Below, one piece after another: positions 13,892-22,022 of a stretch of 64,000 nucleotides of DNA. How positions within the stretch are numbered: position 1 is the stretch's first letter; each line of letters begins with the position of its first letter. Location of the stretch: positions 186,001 through 250,000 of the forward strand of contig JAXMCK010000006.1 in the NCBI GenBank assembly GCA_046349395.1. The letters run 5' to 3'. This DNA comes from JAXMCK01 sp046349395 (GTDB lineage Bacteria; Pseudomonadota; Alphaproteobacteria; Geminicoccales; Geminicoccaceae). Below the pieces are notes generated by a model. The model worked only from the letters and a program-made list of their open reading frames with translations, did no database searches and was not told the DNA's origin. The position numbers and the translations under genes are program-made.

Positions 13892-15613
13892 ATGAACCAA
13901 GCTGTGGAAGCCGCCCAGGGCGGCTCGTCTCTCGACGAATTCCGGGCGATGCTGGATGCCTCTCTCGGCATCTCGTCCCGGCTCGAGGGAACGGTCGTCA
14001 AAGGGACGGTGGTCCGGATCGACAATGACGAGGTCGTCGTCGACGTCGGGCTGAAGTCCGAGGGCCGGGTCCCGCTGAAGGAGTTCAGCAACCACGGGCA
14101 GCCGCCCGAGGTGAAGCTCGGCGACAGCGTCGAGGTCTATGTCGAGCGGTTCGAGAACCGTTCGGGCGAGGCCGTCCTGTCGCGCGACAAGGCGCGGCGC
14201 GAGGAGAGCTGGAACCGGCTGGAGCGCGGCTTCACCGACCAGAGCAAGGTCGAGGGTGTGATCTTCGGCCGGGTCAAGGGCGGCTTCGCCGTCGACCTCG
14301 GCGGTGCGGTGGCCTTCCTCCCGGGCTCGCAGGTCGACATCCGGCCGGTGCGCGACATCGGGCCCCTCATCAACAAGCCCGAGCCCTTCCTCATCCTCAA
14401 GATGGACCGCCGCCGCGGCAACATCGTCGTGTCGCGCCGGGCCGTGCTCGAGGAGAGCCGGGCCGAGCAGCGCAACGAGCTGCTGGCGACCCTGGCCGAG
14501 GGCCAGATCATCGACGGTGTCGTGAAGAACATCACCGACTACGGCGCCTTCGTCGATCTGGGCGGCCTCGACGGCCTCCTCCACGTCACCGACATCAGCT
14601 GGAAGCGGGTCAACCACCCGTCCGACGTGCTGCAGGTCGGCCAGACCGTGAAGGTCCAGGTCATCCGCTTCAACCGCGAGACCCAGCGCATAAGCCTCGG
14701 CATGAAGCAGCTCGAGGCCGATCCGTGGGAGGGCGTGGAGCTGAAGTACCCGGTGGGTGCGAAGTTCACCGGCCGCGTCACCAACATCACCGACTACGGC
14801 GCCTTCGTGGAGCTGGAGCCGGGTGTGGAGGGTCTGGTCCACGTCTCCGAGATGAGCTGGACCAAGAAGAACGTCCATCCGGGCAAGATCGTGTCCTCGT
14901 CCCAGGAGGTCGAGGTCATGGTGCTGGAGGTCGATCCCGAGAAGCGCCGGATCAGCCTCGGCCTCAAGCAGTGCTCGCCGAACCCCTGGGAGGCCTTCCT
15001 CGAGGCGCACCCGCTGGGCTCGACGGTCGAGGGCGAGGTCAAGAACATCACCGAGTTCGGTCTGTTCATCGGCATCGACAGCGACATCGACGGCATGGTC
15101 CACCTGTCCGATCTCAGCTGGGATCAGGCGGGCGAGGAGGCCGTCAAGGGCTTCAGCAAGGGCGATCTCGTCCGCGCTCAGGTGCTCGACGTCGACGTCG
15201 AGAAGGAGCGCATCTCGCTCGGCATCAAGCAGCTCGGCGAGGACCCCTTCAAGGCGGCGATCAGCGGCCTGAAGAAGGGCGACCGCGTCACCTGCACGAT
15301 CAAGGAGACGAACTCCGGCGGCATCGAGGTCGAGACCTCGGGCGGTGCGCTGGGCTTCATCCGCAAGGTCGAGCTGAGCCGCGATCGCGACGAGCAGCGT
15401 CCCGAGCGCTTCGCGGTCGGCGAGAAGGTGGATGCCAAGGTCATCAACCTTGACAGCATCAACCGCCGTCTGATGCTCTCGATCAAGGCGCTCGAGATCG
15501 AGGACGAGAAGCAGGCGATGGCCGAGTTCGGCTCGTCGGACAGCGGCGCTTCGCTGGGCGACATCCTGGGTGCCGCGATCCGGCAGAAGCAGGAAGAGAC
15601 GAAGGCCGGCTGA
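13892..15613 (+). CDS. rpsA: 30S ribosomal protein S1
   Basis: A 573-residue RNA-binding ribosomal protein that recruits mRNA to the 30S subunit. Six S1/OB-fold repeats are visible at about 33-100, 117-184, 205-273, 290-359, 376-446 and 463-532. The best conserved carry ITDYGAFVDLGG...DGLLHVTDISW-type cores (repeats 3 and 4 are nearly identical). Repeats 1 and 2 are the diverged ribosome-binding type. The length and tail (ASLGDILGAAIRQKQEE) fit alphaproteobacterial S1. It starts 69 bp after cmk, behind a hairpin and a GGAG site, and is followed by a strong terminator. Confidence 0.98.
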   Translation: MNQAVEAAQGGSSLDEFRAMLDASLGISSRLEGTVVKGTVVRIDNDEVVVDVGLKSEGRVPLKEFSNHGQPPEVKLGDSVEVYVERFENRSGEAVLSRDKARREESWNRLERGFTDQSKVEGVIFGRVKGGFAVDLGGAVAFLPGSQVDIRPVRDIGPLINKPEPFLILKMDRRRGNIVVSRRAVLEESRAEQRNELLATLAEGQIIDGVVKNITDYGAFVDLGGLDGLLHVTDISWKRVNHPSDVLQVGQTVKVQVIRFNRETQRISLGMKQLEADPWEGVELKYPVGAKFTGRVTNITDYGAFVELEPGVEGLVHVSEMSWTKKNVHPGKIVSSSQEVEVMVLEVDPEKRRISLGLKQCSPNPWEAFLEAHPLGSTVEGEVKNITEFGLFIGIDSDIDGMVHLSDLSWDQAGEEAVKGFSKGDLVRAQVLDVDVEKERISLGIKQLGEDPFKAAISGLKKGDRVTCTIKETNSGGIEVETSGGALGFIRKVELSRDRDEQRPERFAVGEKVDAKVINLDSINRRLMLSIKALEIEDEKQAMAEFGSSDSGASLGDILGAAIRQKQEETKAG

Positions 15614-15639
15614 GCCGGGCCGTTCGCAAGTCTCGCATC

Positions 15640-15671
15640 GGGGGTCGCGCGGGCACGTCGCGGCCCCCTTT
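15640..15671 (+). terminator. Terminator after rpsA
   Basis: GGGGGTCGCG (15640-15649) pairs with CGCGGCCCCC (15659-15668) through one T-G pair, with a nine-base loop and then TTT. It separates rpsA from ihfB. Confidence 0.75.
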
Positions 15672-15730
15672 GCTTGACGTCACACCTCGCCTTTTGGCAC
15701 GGTACCCGGGTCGTCGAGCGTTCTTGAGGG

Positions 15731-15758
15731 ACGGCGCCCGGCTCAAAAGAGGCGCCGT
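15731..15758 (+). promoter_or_regulatory. Hairpin in ihfB leader
   Basis: ACGGCGCC (15731-15738) and GGCGCCGT (15751-15758) form a perfect 8-bp stem with a 12-base A-rich loop. It directly abuts the GGAGG ribosome site at 15759-15763. Stable structure touching the ribosome site suggests translational or mRNA-stability control. Confidence 0.55.
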
Positions 15759-15764
15759 GGAGGC

Positions 15765-16049
15765 ATGACCAAGTCGGACCTGATCAAGCGGCTGGCCGAT
15801 AGCAATCCGCATTTGTACATGCGCGATCTGGAGCGGATCGTCGGCACCGTGTTCGAGGAGATCAGTGCCGCCCTGGCACGGGGCGATCGCGTCGAGCTGC
15901 GCGGCTTCGGCGCTTTCTCCGTGCGTGGCCGCAATGCGCGGATCGGTCGCAACCCGCGAACGGGCGATGAGGTGACCGTACCAGACAAGATGGTACCCTA
16001 CTTCAAGACGGGCAAAGAGCTGCGCGAGCGTCTCAACACGGCGGACTGA
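15765..16049 (+). CDS. ihfB: Integration host factor subunit beta
   Basis: A 94-residue DNA-bending protein of the HU/IHF fold that acts as a heterodimer with IHF-alpha. Characteristic segments are MTKSDLIKRLADSNPHL, VEEIS-like dimer helix (GTVFEEISAALARGDRVELR), the GFGAFSVRGRNARIGRNPRTG beta-arm with its intercalating proline, and VPYFKTGKELRERLN. The linkage to rpsA upstream and lapA downstream is that of ihfB rather than hupB. GGAGG lies just before the ATG, preceded by the leader hairpin. Confidence 0.95.
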   Translation: MTKSDLIKRLADSNPHLYMRDLERIVGTVFEEISAALARGDRVELRGFGAFSVRGRNARIGRNPRTGDEVTVPDKMVPYFKTGKELRERLNTAD

Positions 16050-16086
16050 GCCGGAGCGCCGGTCCCAACGGGGTGGTTGTCGTCAC

Positions 16087-16437
16087 ATGATCCGATTGCT
16101 GCGACTTCTCCTGGCTCTCATCGGCCTTGCGGTCATCGTGATGCTGGCCCTCGACAACCGCACGTGGGTCGACATCGTGCTCTGGCCGCTGCCGTTCACG
16201 TTCCACCTGCCGATGTACGCGCTGTTCCTGGTCGGCCTGTTCGTCGGCGCCATCCTGGGCGGTGCAGCACTCTGGCTGTCCAGCATGTCGGATCGCGCCG
16301 AGGCCCGTCAGCTTCGTCGCCGTGTGCGTGCCATCGAGTACCAGGAGAAGCTGAAGCGCGAGGCGGACGAGCGGGCCGCCGTCGAGCTCGCCAAGCGCAA
16401 GACGCAGACGCTGGCCTTGGCGGCGCCGCGCCCCTGA
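16087..16437 (+). CDS. lapA: LapA-domain membrane protein
   Basis: A 116-residue inner-membrane protein with two transmembrane helices (about residues 3-22 and 42-64) flanking NRTWVDIVLWPLPFTFHLP, and a C-terminal coiled-coil tail rich in Arg/Glu (about 70-107). This is the LapA/DUF1049 architecture. In E. coli LapA works with LapB in lipopolysaccharide assembly by regulating LpxC turnover. The ihfB-lapA linkage is common in proteobacteria. The next gene appears to begin inside its stop codon. Confidence 0.85.
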   Translation: MIRLLRLLLALIGLAVIVMLALDNRTWVDIVLWPLPFTFHLPMYALFLVGLFVGAILGGAALWLSSMSDRAEARQLRRRVRAIEYQEKLKREADERAAVELAKRKTQTLALAAPRP

Positions 16438-17414
16438 CGGGGCGCTCTCCCGTCGTCGTCGACGCGGCGACCGTCGCCGCGTCCCTTCCCTACGCCGACC
16501 TTGTCGAAGCCCTCCGTGAGGGCTTCCGTACGGGTGTCGACGTCCCGGTCCGGCATCACCATGCGGTTCCCCGCAGCGATGCCGAGCCGGCGATCCTCCT
16601 CCTCATGCCGGCCTGGCAGAAGGACGCCGTCACCGGCGTCAAGATCGTCCACATCGCGTCCGGCAACGAGCGCCGCGGCCTGCCCTCCGTGCAGGGCGTC
16701 TACCTGCTGTTCGACGGGCCTACGGGCACGCCGCTCGCCATGCTGGACGGCTATACGCTGACGGTCCGCCGGACGGCCGCCGCCTCGGCGCTGGCCGCCT
16801 CGTTCCTGGCCCGGGAGGACAGCGAGAGCCTCCTGCTGGTCGGTGCGGGTGCCATGGCCCCGCATCTGGCCCGCGCCCACGCCACCGTCCGGCCGATCCG
16901 CCGGGTCGCCGTCTGGAATCGGACGCCGGAGCGCGCGCAGGCCCTGGCCGACGAGTTGCGCGGCGAGGGCATGGCGGCCGAGGTCGTCACGGACCTCGAC
17001 GCAGCCCTAGGACGGGCCGACATCGTCAGCTGCGCCACGATGAGCCGCGAGCCGCTGGTGCGGGGCGACCGGCTTCGCGCGGGCACGCATGTCGACCTGA
17101 TCGGCGCCTACATGCCGACGATGCGGGAATCCGACGACGCCACGATGCGCCGGGCCGAGGTGTACGTGGATACCTACGAGGGGGCGCTGGCCGAGGCCGG
17201 CGACATCCTCCAAGCCATCGACGCGGGTGCCATGTCCCGCGACGACATCAGGGGCGATCTGGCCGAATTGTGCCGGGGAATCCGTCAGGGCCGCCGCAGC
17301 GCCGCGACGATCACGGCGTTCAAGTCGGTCGGCACGGCACTCGAGGATCTGGTGGCGGCCCGTCTCGTCTATGGCCGCCTGACCGGCGGCGGGTCGGGAA
17401 ACCCGCCGCCTTAG
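16434..17414 (+). CDS. Ornithine cyclodeaminase/mu-crystallin family protein, apparent CTG start
   Basis: A 326-residue NAD(P)-dependent protein. The N-terminal PVVVDAATVAASLPYADLVEALREGFR, substrate-binding GVKIVHIASGNERRGLPSVQG, Rossmann LLLVGAGAMAPHL, and C-terminal ATITAFKSVGTALEDL segments define the OCD/mu-crystallin family (ornithine cyclodeaminase, alanine dehydrogenase or ketimine reductase-like). No ATG, GTG or TTG exists in frame before the conserved domain begins. The CTG at 16434, overlapping the lapA stop (CTGA), is the only reasonable start. The long upstream frame is a shadow of lapA. Exact substrate is unknown. Confidence 0.8.
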   Translation: MTGRSPVVVDAATVAASLPYADLVEALREGFRTGVDVPVRHHHAVPRSDAEPAILLLMPAWQKDAVTGVKIVHIASGNERRGLPSVQGVYLLFDGPTGTPLAMLDGYTLTVRRTAAASALAASFLAREDSESLLLVGAGAMAPHLARAHATVRPIRRVAVWNRTPERAQALADELRGEGMAAEVVTDLDAALGRADIVSCATMSREPLVRGDRLRAGTHVDLIGAYMPTMRESDDATMRRAEVYVDTYEGALAEAGDILQAIDAGAMSRDDIRGDLAELCRGIRQGRRSAATITAFKSVGTALEDLVAARLVYGRLTGGGSGNPPP

Positions 17415-17482
17415 GGCGTTTTTGCGCTGAGCGGAAACGCTAGCCTCAAGTAGGCCGAAGGCCGGTAGGCAACGAGGACTCC

Positions 17483-17513
17483 AGACCGAGTTCGGTCGGA
17501 CCGAACTCGGTCT
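17483..17513. terminator. Long inverted repeat between convergent genes
   Basis: A perfect 14-bp stem, AGACCGAGTTCGGT (17483-17496) with ACCGAACTCGGTCT (17500-17513), and a CGG loop. It lies between the convergent OCD-family gene and ccoP. There is no T-run on either side, so it may act as a bidirectional, Rho-assisted or RNase-protective terminator. Confidence 0.6.
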
Positions 17514-17522
17514 CGGAGGCTG

Positions 17523-18392
17523 CTACTGTCCGCCGCCGAGGCTGTGGACGTAGACGGTGACCATCTTCCGGGTCGGATCGTCCAGACGCTGGCCCCAGGC
17601 GGGCATCACGCCCATGTGCGGCTTGGTGATCTGGGCGATGATCTGCTCGGGCTCGCCGCCATAGAGCCAGATCTGATCGTTGAGACGGGGGGCACCCATC
17701 TCCGGCATGCCCTCGCCGTTCTCGCCATGACAGGAGGCGCAATTGTCGGCGTAGATCTGGGCACCCCGGTTCGCACCCTCGGCATCCGTGTCCCGCTTGG
17801 TGAAGGCGAGCACGTGCTGGGCGACGTCCTTGATCTGGTCGGCGGTCAGCACGCCGTCGCCGAACACCGGCATCTGCGTGTCGCGGGTGTCCGGGTCGTC
17901 GGCGTAGCGGATGCCGTGCGCGATCGTCGTGTAGATGTCGTCGAGCGTGCCGCCCCAGAGCCAGTCGTCGTCGGCCAGCGTCGGGTAGTTGCCCTGCCCG
18001 GCGCCACCCAGGCCGTGGCAGGCGGCACAATTGTTCTTGAAGGTCTTCTCGCCGCCGGCGACGGCGAACTGCTGCAGCTTCGGATCGCTGTTGATCGTGG
18101 CGAGATCCGCCGCCTTGATCTTGTCGAGCCACTCGGCCTGTGCGGCCTGGGCCGCGTCCATCCGCTCCTGCAGGTCGATGCGCTGGCTGTTGCCGAGCAG
18201 ACCCCGCGAGTGGCTGTGCAATGTCGGCCAGGACGGGTAGAGGAACCACCAGACGATCGAGAAGGCGATCGAAACGTAGAAGATGTTGAGCCACCACTTC
18301 GGCAGTGGCGTATCGAGTTCCTTGATGCCGTCCCACTCGTGACCCGTGGTATCCGTTCCGGTCACGGCGTCCTTATCGCGTGCGGTCGCCAT
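17523..18392 (-). CDS. ccoP: cbb3-type cytochrome c oxidase subunit III (diheme)
   Basis: A 289-residue membrane-anchored diheme cytochrome c passing electrons to CcoN. An N-terminal cytoplasmic tail with WDGIKELDTPLPKWWLNIFY, one transmembrane helix (about 35-53) and two periplasmic heme sites, CAACH at 122-126 and CASCH at 218-222, with MPVFGDG and MPAWGQ supplying the axial methionines. The ATG at 18392 has GAGGAG nine bases upstream; the longer frame to 18635 overlaps ccoQ and ccoO out of frame. Last gene of ccoNOQP, ending before the inverted repeat. Confidence 0.96.
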   Translation of the reverse strand: MATARDKDAVTGTDTTGHEWDGIKELDTPLPKWWLNIFYVSIAFSIVWWFLYPSWPTLHSHSRGLLGNSQRIDLQERMDAAQAAQAEWLDKIKAADLATINSDPKLQQFAVAGGEKTFKNNCAACHGLGGAGQGNYPTLADDDWLWGGTLDDIYTTIAHGIRYADDPDTRDTQMPVFGDGVLTADQIKDVAQHVLAFTKRDTDAEGANRGAQIYADNCASCHGENGEGMPEMGAPRLNDQIWLYGGEPEQIIAQITKPHMGVMPAWGQRLDDPTRKMVTVYVHSLGGGQ

Positions 18393-18394
18393 CG

Positions 18395-18544
18395 TTATTT
18401 CTCCTCGTCGCGGAACGGAATCATGGCGTCGTCGTCCATCTCTTTCTTCCGTCCCGGCCAATAGACCCAGATCACGATTCCGACGAAGAGGAGGAAGAGC
18501 CAGACCTGCCAGAACTGGCGCAGCATGCCGAGCGCTCCCTCCAT
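18395..18544 (-). CDS. ccoQ: cbb3-type oxidase subunit CcoQ
   Basis: A 49-residue single-pass membrane protein (MEGALGMLRQFWQVWLFLLF, then FVGIVIWVYWPGRKKEMDD). The hydrophobic helix followed by YWPGRKKE is the CcoQ/FixQ hallmark. In other bacteria CcoQ stabilises the cbb3 complex. It lies between ccoO and ccoP with 2-11 bp gaps and has AGGAG upstream. Confidence 0.92.
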   Translation of the reverse strand: MEGALGMLRQFWQVWLFLLFVGIVIWVYWPGRKKEMDDDAMIPFRDEEK

Positions 18545-18555
18545 CGACGTCGCTC

Positions 18556-19287
18556 CTATTGCTGCAGGTCCTCGGCCCGGATGTCGGTGAAGTCCACCAT
18601 CCGGCCCAGGATCTGGAGATAGGCGATGAGCGCATCCATCTCGGTCAGCTTGCCCGGCTGACCGTCGAAGTCGCCGACGGCGGCCTTCGGATAGCGCGTC
18701 AGGAGACCCGACGTGTCGGCATCGGGCGTGGCCTGGGCGAGGAGGTCGGCGCGCGCCTCCTGGATCTGCTCGTCCGTGTAGGGCACGCCGACGATCCGAA
18801 GCGTCTTCAGATGGTCGGCGATGTTCGGCACGTCGAGCTCGTTGTCCCGCAGGAACGCGTAGGGTGGCATGATGCTCTCGGGCACCACGCTCTGCGGCTT
18901 GATCAGGTGGGCGGTCTGCCACTCGTTCGAGTACTTGCCGCCCACCCGGGCCAGATCGGGACCCGTGCGCTTGGAGCCCCACTGGAACGGGTGGTCGTAC
19001 ATGCTCTCCGCGGCGAGGCTGAAGTGGCCGTAGCGCTCGACCTCGTCCCGGAAGGGCCGGATCATCTGGCTGTGGCAGTTGTAGCAGCCTTCGCGGATGT
19101 AGATGTTGCGCCCCATCTGCTCCAACGGGCTGTAGGGGCGGACACCTTGGACCCGCTCGATCGTGCTTTCGATCGTGAACAGCGGGGCGATCTCGACGAT
19201 GCCGCCGATGGCGACGGTCACCAGGATCAGGACCAGGAGCAGGAAGGCCCTGGTCTCGACCTTCTCGTGTGCACCGATGAGGTTCAT
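18556..19287 (-). CDS. ccoO: cbb3-type cytochrome c oxidase subunit II (monoheme)
   Basis: A 243-residue membrane-anchored cytochrome c: one N-terminal transmembrane helix (about residues 14-33), a heme c site CYNCH at 68-72 followed by SQMIRPFRDEVERYG, and the conserved WGSKRTGPDLARVGGKYSNEWH-like stretch. It mediates electron transfer between CcoP and CcoN. The ATG at 19287 gives the canonical length; the frame extends 27 codons upstream into the ccoN tail. It lies 16 bp after ccoN. Confidence 0.96.
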   Translation of the reverse strand: MNLIGAHEKVETRAFLLLVLILVTVAIGGIVEIAPLFTIESTIERVQGVRPYSPLEQMGRNIYIREGCYNCHSQMIRPFRDEVERYGHFSLAAESMYDHPFQWGSKRTGPDLARVGGKYSNEWQTAHLIKPQSVVPESIMPPYAFLRDNELDVPNIADHLKTLRIVGVPYTDEQIQEARADLLAQATPDADTSGLLTRYPKAAVGDFDGQPGKLTEMDALIAYLQILGRMVDFTDIRAEDLQQ

Positions 19288-19303
19288 GGCCGGTTCCCCC
19301 CGC

Positions 19304-20773
19304 TCACTCTGCCGGCGTCGCGCCGGCGAGGCCCGGAACCATGCCCGGCTCCTCCTCGGCCCGGACACGACCCTTCGCGGTCATCCACAAGTTGTAGACC
19401 ATGATCAGCGAGCCGATGACGAACAGCACGCCGCCACAGGCCCGGATGACGTAGAAGGGATGCATCGCCTCGACCGTCTCGATGAACGAGAACTGGAGGA
19501 AGCCAAGCGAGTCATAGGACCGCCACATCAGGCCCTGCATGATGCCCGAGACCCACATCGCTGTGATGTAGAGCACGATGCCGAGGGTCGCGATCCAGAA
19601 GTGCCACTCGACGAGCTTGTACGAATACAGGCGCTGCACTTTCCATAGCCGCGGCACGAGATAGTAGACGGCACCGAAGCTGACGAAAGCGACCCAGCCC
19701 AGCGCACCGCTGTGCACGTGGCCGATCGTCCAGTCGGTGTAGTGCGAGAGCGCGTTGACCTGCCGGATCGACATCAGCGGCCCCTCGAAGGTGCTCATGC
19801 CGTAGAAGGCGACGGACACCACGAGGAAGCGCAGGACGGGATCGGTACGCAGCTTGTCCCAGGCGCCCGAGAGGGTCATCAGGCCGTTGATCATGCCGCC
19901 CCAGGAGGGCATCCACAGCATGATCGAGAAGGTCATGCCCAGCACCTGCGCCCAGTCGGGCAGGGCCGTGTAGTGCAGGTGATGCGGGCCGGCCCAGATG
20001 TAGAGGAAGATGAGCGCCCAGAAGTGGATGATCGACAGCCGGTAGCTGTACACCGGCCGGTTCGCCTGCTTCGGCACGAAGTAGTACATCATGCCGAGGA
20101 AGCCGGCGGTCAGGAAGAAGCCGACGGCGTTGTGCCCGTACCACCACTGGGTGAGGGCGTCCTGGACGCCGGAGAAGAGCGAGTAGCTCTTGACGCCGAA
20201 GAAGGAGACCGGAACCGACAGATTGTTGACGATGTGCAGCATCGCGATGGTGACGATGAACGCCAAGTAGAACCAGTTCGCGACGTAGATGTGCGGTTCC
20301 TTGCGCTTCAGCAGCGTGCCGAGGAACACCACGAGGTAGACGACCCAGACCAGCGTCAGCCAGATGTCGACGTACCATTCGGGCTCGGCGTATTCGCGGC
20401 CCTCGGTGATGCCCATCACGTAGCCGGTGGCGGCCAGCACGATGAAGAGCTGGTAGCCCCAGAAGAGGAACTTCGCGGTATACGGGCCGCCGAACAGCGA
20501 GGCTCTGCATGTGCGCTGCACGACGTACAGTGACGTCGCGAACAGCGCGTTGCCGCCGAAGGCGAAGATGACGGCCGAAGTATGCACCGGGCGGAGACGA
20601 CCGAACGTCGTCCACTCGAGGCCCAGATTGAGTGCGGGATAGGCCAGCTCGAACGCTATGAACGTGCCGGCAAGGAACCCGACCACGCCCCAGAACATCG
20701 TGGCTATCGTGAAGAGCCTGACGACGTCCTCGTTGTAACCGGCGGGGTCGCTCACAGATTGTGCGCCTGCCAT
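19304..20773 (-). CDS. ccoN: cbb3-type cytochrome c oxidase subunit I
   Basis: A 489-residue catalytic heme-copper oxidase subunit with about twelve transmembrane helices. Characteristic regions are RPVHTSAVIFAFGGN with the low-spin heme histidine, WWYGHNAVGFFLTAGFLGMMYY with the CuB/active-site histidine and tyrosine, WAGPHHLHYTALPDW (CuB histidines) and TIGHVHSGALGW. It reduces O2 to water at high affinity and pumps protons. The ATG at 20773 is preceded by AAGAGGG. First gene of ccoNOQP; an FNR/FixK-type site lies about 140 bp upstream. Confidence 0.97.
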   Translation of the reverse strand: MAGAQSVSDPAGYNEDVVRLFTIATMFWGVVGFLAGTFIAFELAYPALNLGLEWTTFGRLRPVHTSAVIFAFGGNALFATSLYVVQRTCRASLFGGPYTAKFLFWGYQLFIVLAATGYVMGITEGREYAEPEWYVDIWLTLVWVVYLVVFLGTLLKRKEPHIYVANWFYLAFIVTIAMLHIVNNLSVPVSFFGVKSYSLFSGVQDALTQWWYGHNAVGFFLTAGFLGMMYYFVPKQANRPVYSYRLSIIHFWALIFLYIWAGPHHLHYTALPDWAQVLGMTFSIMLWMPSWGGMINGLMTLSGAWDKLRTDPVLRFLVVSVAFYGMSTFEGPLMSIRQVNALSHYTDWTIGHVHSGALGWVAFVSFGAVYYLVPRLWKVQRLYSYKLVEWHFWIATLGIVLYITAMWVSGIMQGLMWRSYDSLGFLQFSFIETVEAMHPFYVIRACGGVLFVIGSLIMVYNLWMTAKGRVRAEEEPGMVPGLAGATPAE

Positions 20774-20841
20774 TTTATTCCCTCTTCCCACATGGCCGCC
20801 AGTCCACCGACGGTCCATGTGCGGCGTGTGATAGGCACGGG

Positions 20842-20862
20842 TTGAGTCCCGACGGAACTCAA
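20842..20862. promoter_or_regulatory. Inverted repeat in cco promoter region
   Basis: TTGAGT and ACTCAA separated by nine bases, 69-89 bp upstream of the ccoN ATG. The half-sites resemble those of the Crp/Fnr family but the spacing is too wide for a standard site. It may be a second regulator site or chance. Confidence 0.35.
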
Positions 20863-20913
20863 ATGCCGAGCCTGCGACAACAGGACCTTGCCAGTTGCCC
20901 GCGAAGGCAGGCA

Positions 20914-20927
20914 TTGATCTATGTCAA
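20914..20927. promoter_or_regulatory. FNR/FixK-type binding site (anaerobox)
   Basis: TTGATCTATGTCAA has perfect TTGA/TCAA half-sites with six bases between and differs from the TTGAT-N4-ATCAA consensus at one position. It lies in the shared region between ccoN (minus) and the DUF2189 gene (plus). cbb3 operons are classic FNR/FixK targets under low oxygen, so the identification is supported by context. Confidence 0.7.
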
Positions 20928-21021
20928 AGGGCGGACGCGACCGAATGGTCCAGACGTCCCAGGGTGGCGTATCTGCTGCAGGGTTGTTCCAGGTCCGGCG
21001 GCAGCCTCGGGGAGCATGAAC

Positions 21022-21816
21022 ATGGCGCAGGCAGCGGTGGCGCTCGGCGACGGCGCGAAGGCGACGGTCCGCAAGGTCGAGATCGATCGTCCATGGACGT
21101 GGCTGGAGAAGGGCTGGGACGACCTGCGCCGTAACCCGACCATCGGATTCAGCTACGGCCTGCTGGCTGCCGTCACGGGCTACCTGATCACCTACGGCCT
21201 CTGGTGGTCCGGCTACTACTACCTGGTCCTGCCCTGCGTGGCCGGCTTCCTCATCGTCGGACCGATCCTGACGGTCGGCCTCTATGAGGTGAGCCGCCGC
21301 CAGGAGGAGGGCCTCCACACCACCATGGCTCAGGCGCTTGCGGCGTTTCAGCGCAACCCGACGCAGGTCGCACTCATGGGCCTGGCACTGCTGCTCCTGA
21401 TGATGGTCTGGGCGCGCTTCGCGACGATCCTCTTCTTCCTCTACTTCGGCATGACGCCGCCCTCGTTCGAGGACCTGTTCGCGCAGACCTTCCTGCAGGC
21501 CGACACGATCCCCTTCCTCGTTCTCGGTGTGGGCACCGGTGCGGTCCTGGCGTTCATCGCCTTCTCGATCAGCGCCGTCTCGATCCCGCTGCTCCTCGAC
21601 CGACCCGAGGCCAACGTGGTCGAGGCCATGGCGAAGAGCTTCGAGGCGGTGCAGGCGAACCTCGCGGCAATGTTGCTCTGGGCCGGGTTGATCGTCGTGT
21701 TTATGCTGGCCGGGCTGATCACCTTCTATATCGGCCTGATCGTGACCCTGCCGCTCGTCGGGCATGCCTCCTGGCACGCCTATCGCGACCTCGTCAGGTG
21801 GTCGGACAGGCCCTGA
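21022..21816 (+). CDS. DUF2189 integral membrane protein
   Basis: A 264-residue inner-membrane protein with about six hydrophobic segments. The N-terminal VRKVEIDRPWTWLEKGWDDL followed by GFSYGLLAAVTGYLI, and later GLYEVSRRQEEG, are features of the DUF2189 (COG5473) family, which is often near terminal oxidase genes. I take the ATG at 21022 because GGGGAG lies seven bases upstream; the ATG at 21016 is too close to that site. Divergent from ccoN and probably under the same oxygen-responsive promoter region. Molecular role unknown. Confidence 0.8.
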   Translation: MAQAAVALGDGAKATVRKVEIDRPWTWLEKGWDDLRRNPTIGFSYGLLAAVTGYLITYGLWWSGYYYLVLPCVAGFLIVGPILTVGLYEVSRRQEEGLHTTMAQALAAFQRNPTQVALMGLALLLLMMVWARFATILFFLYFGMTPPSFEDLFAQTFLQADTIPFLVLGVGTGAVLAFIAFSISAVSIPLLLDRPEANVVEAMAKSFEAVQANLAAMLLWAGLIVVFMLAGLITFYIGLIVTLPLVGHASWHAYRDLVRWSDRP

Positions 21817-21833
21817 ACGGAGTCCGTCTGTTA

Positions 21834-22013
21834 ATGCCGACGATCATCTTCAGCGTTGTGATGGGCATCATCAGCCTGCTGGGCCTGTTCATCGCGGCCC
21901 GGGCGCACGACACCATGTTCTACTTCTTCGGCATGGTGCTGTTCGTGTTCGGCGTCGCCCTGATCTTCGGCATCGTGCATCGCGCCAGCGCACCGAAGGC
22001 GAAGTCGCACTGA
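21834..22013 (+). CDS. Small two-helix membrane protein
   Basis: A 59-residue protein with two hydrophobic helices (about residues 2-20 and 24-47) separated by ARAHD, and a basic tail RASAPKAKSH. I start it at the ATG at 21834 with GGAG about eleven bases upstream. It lies 17 bp after the DUF2189 gene and is probably cotranscribed. No family can be named with confidence. A link to cbb3 assembly or envelope function is only positional. Confidence 0.6.
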   Translation: MPTIIFSVVMGIISLLGLFIAARAHDTMFYFFGMVLFVFGVALIFGIVHRASAPKAKSH

Positions 22014-22022
22014 CGAGCGCCG

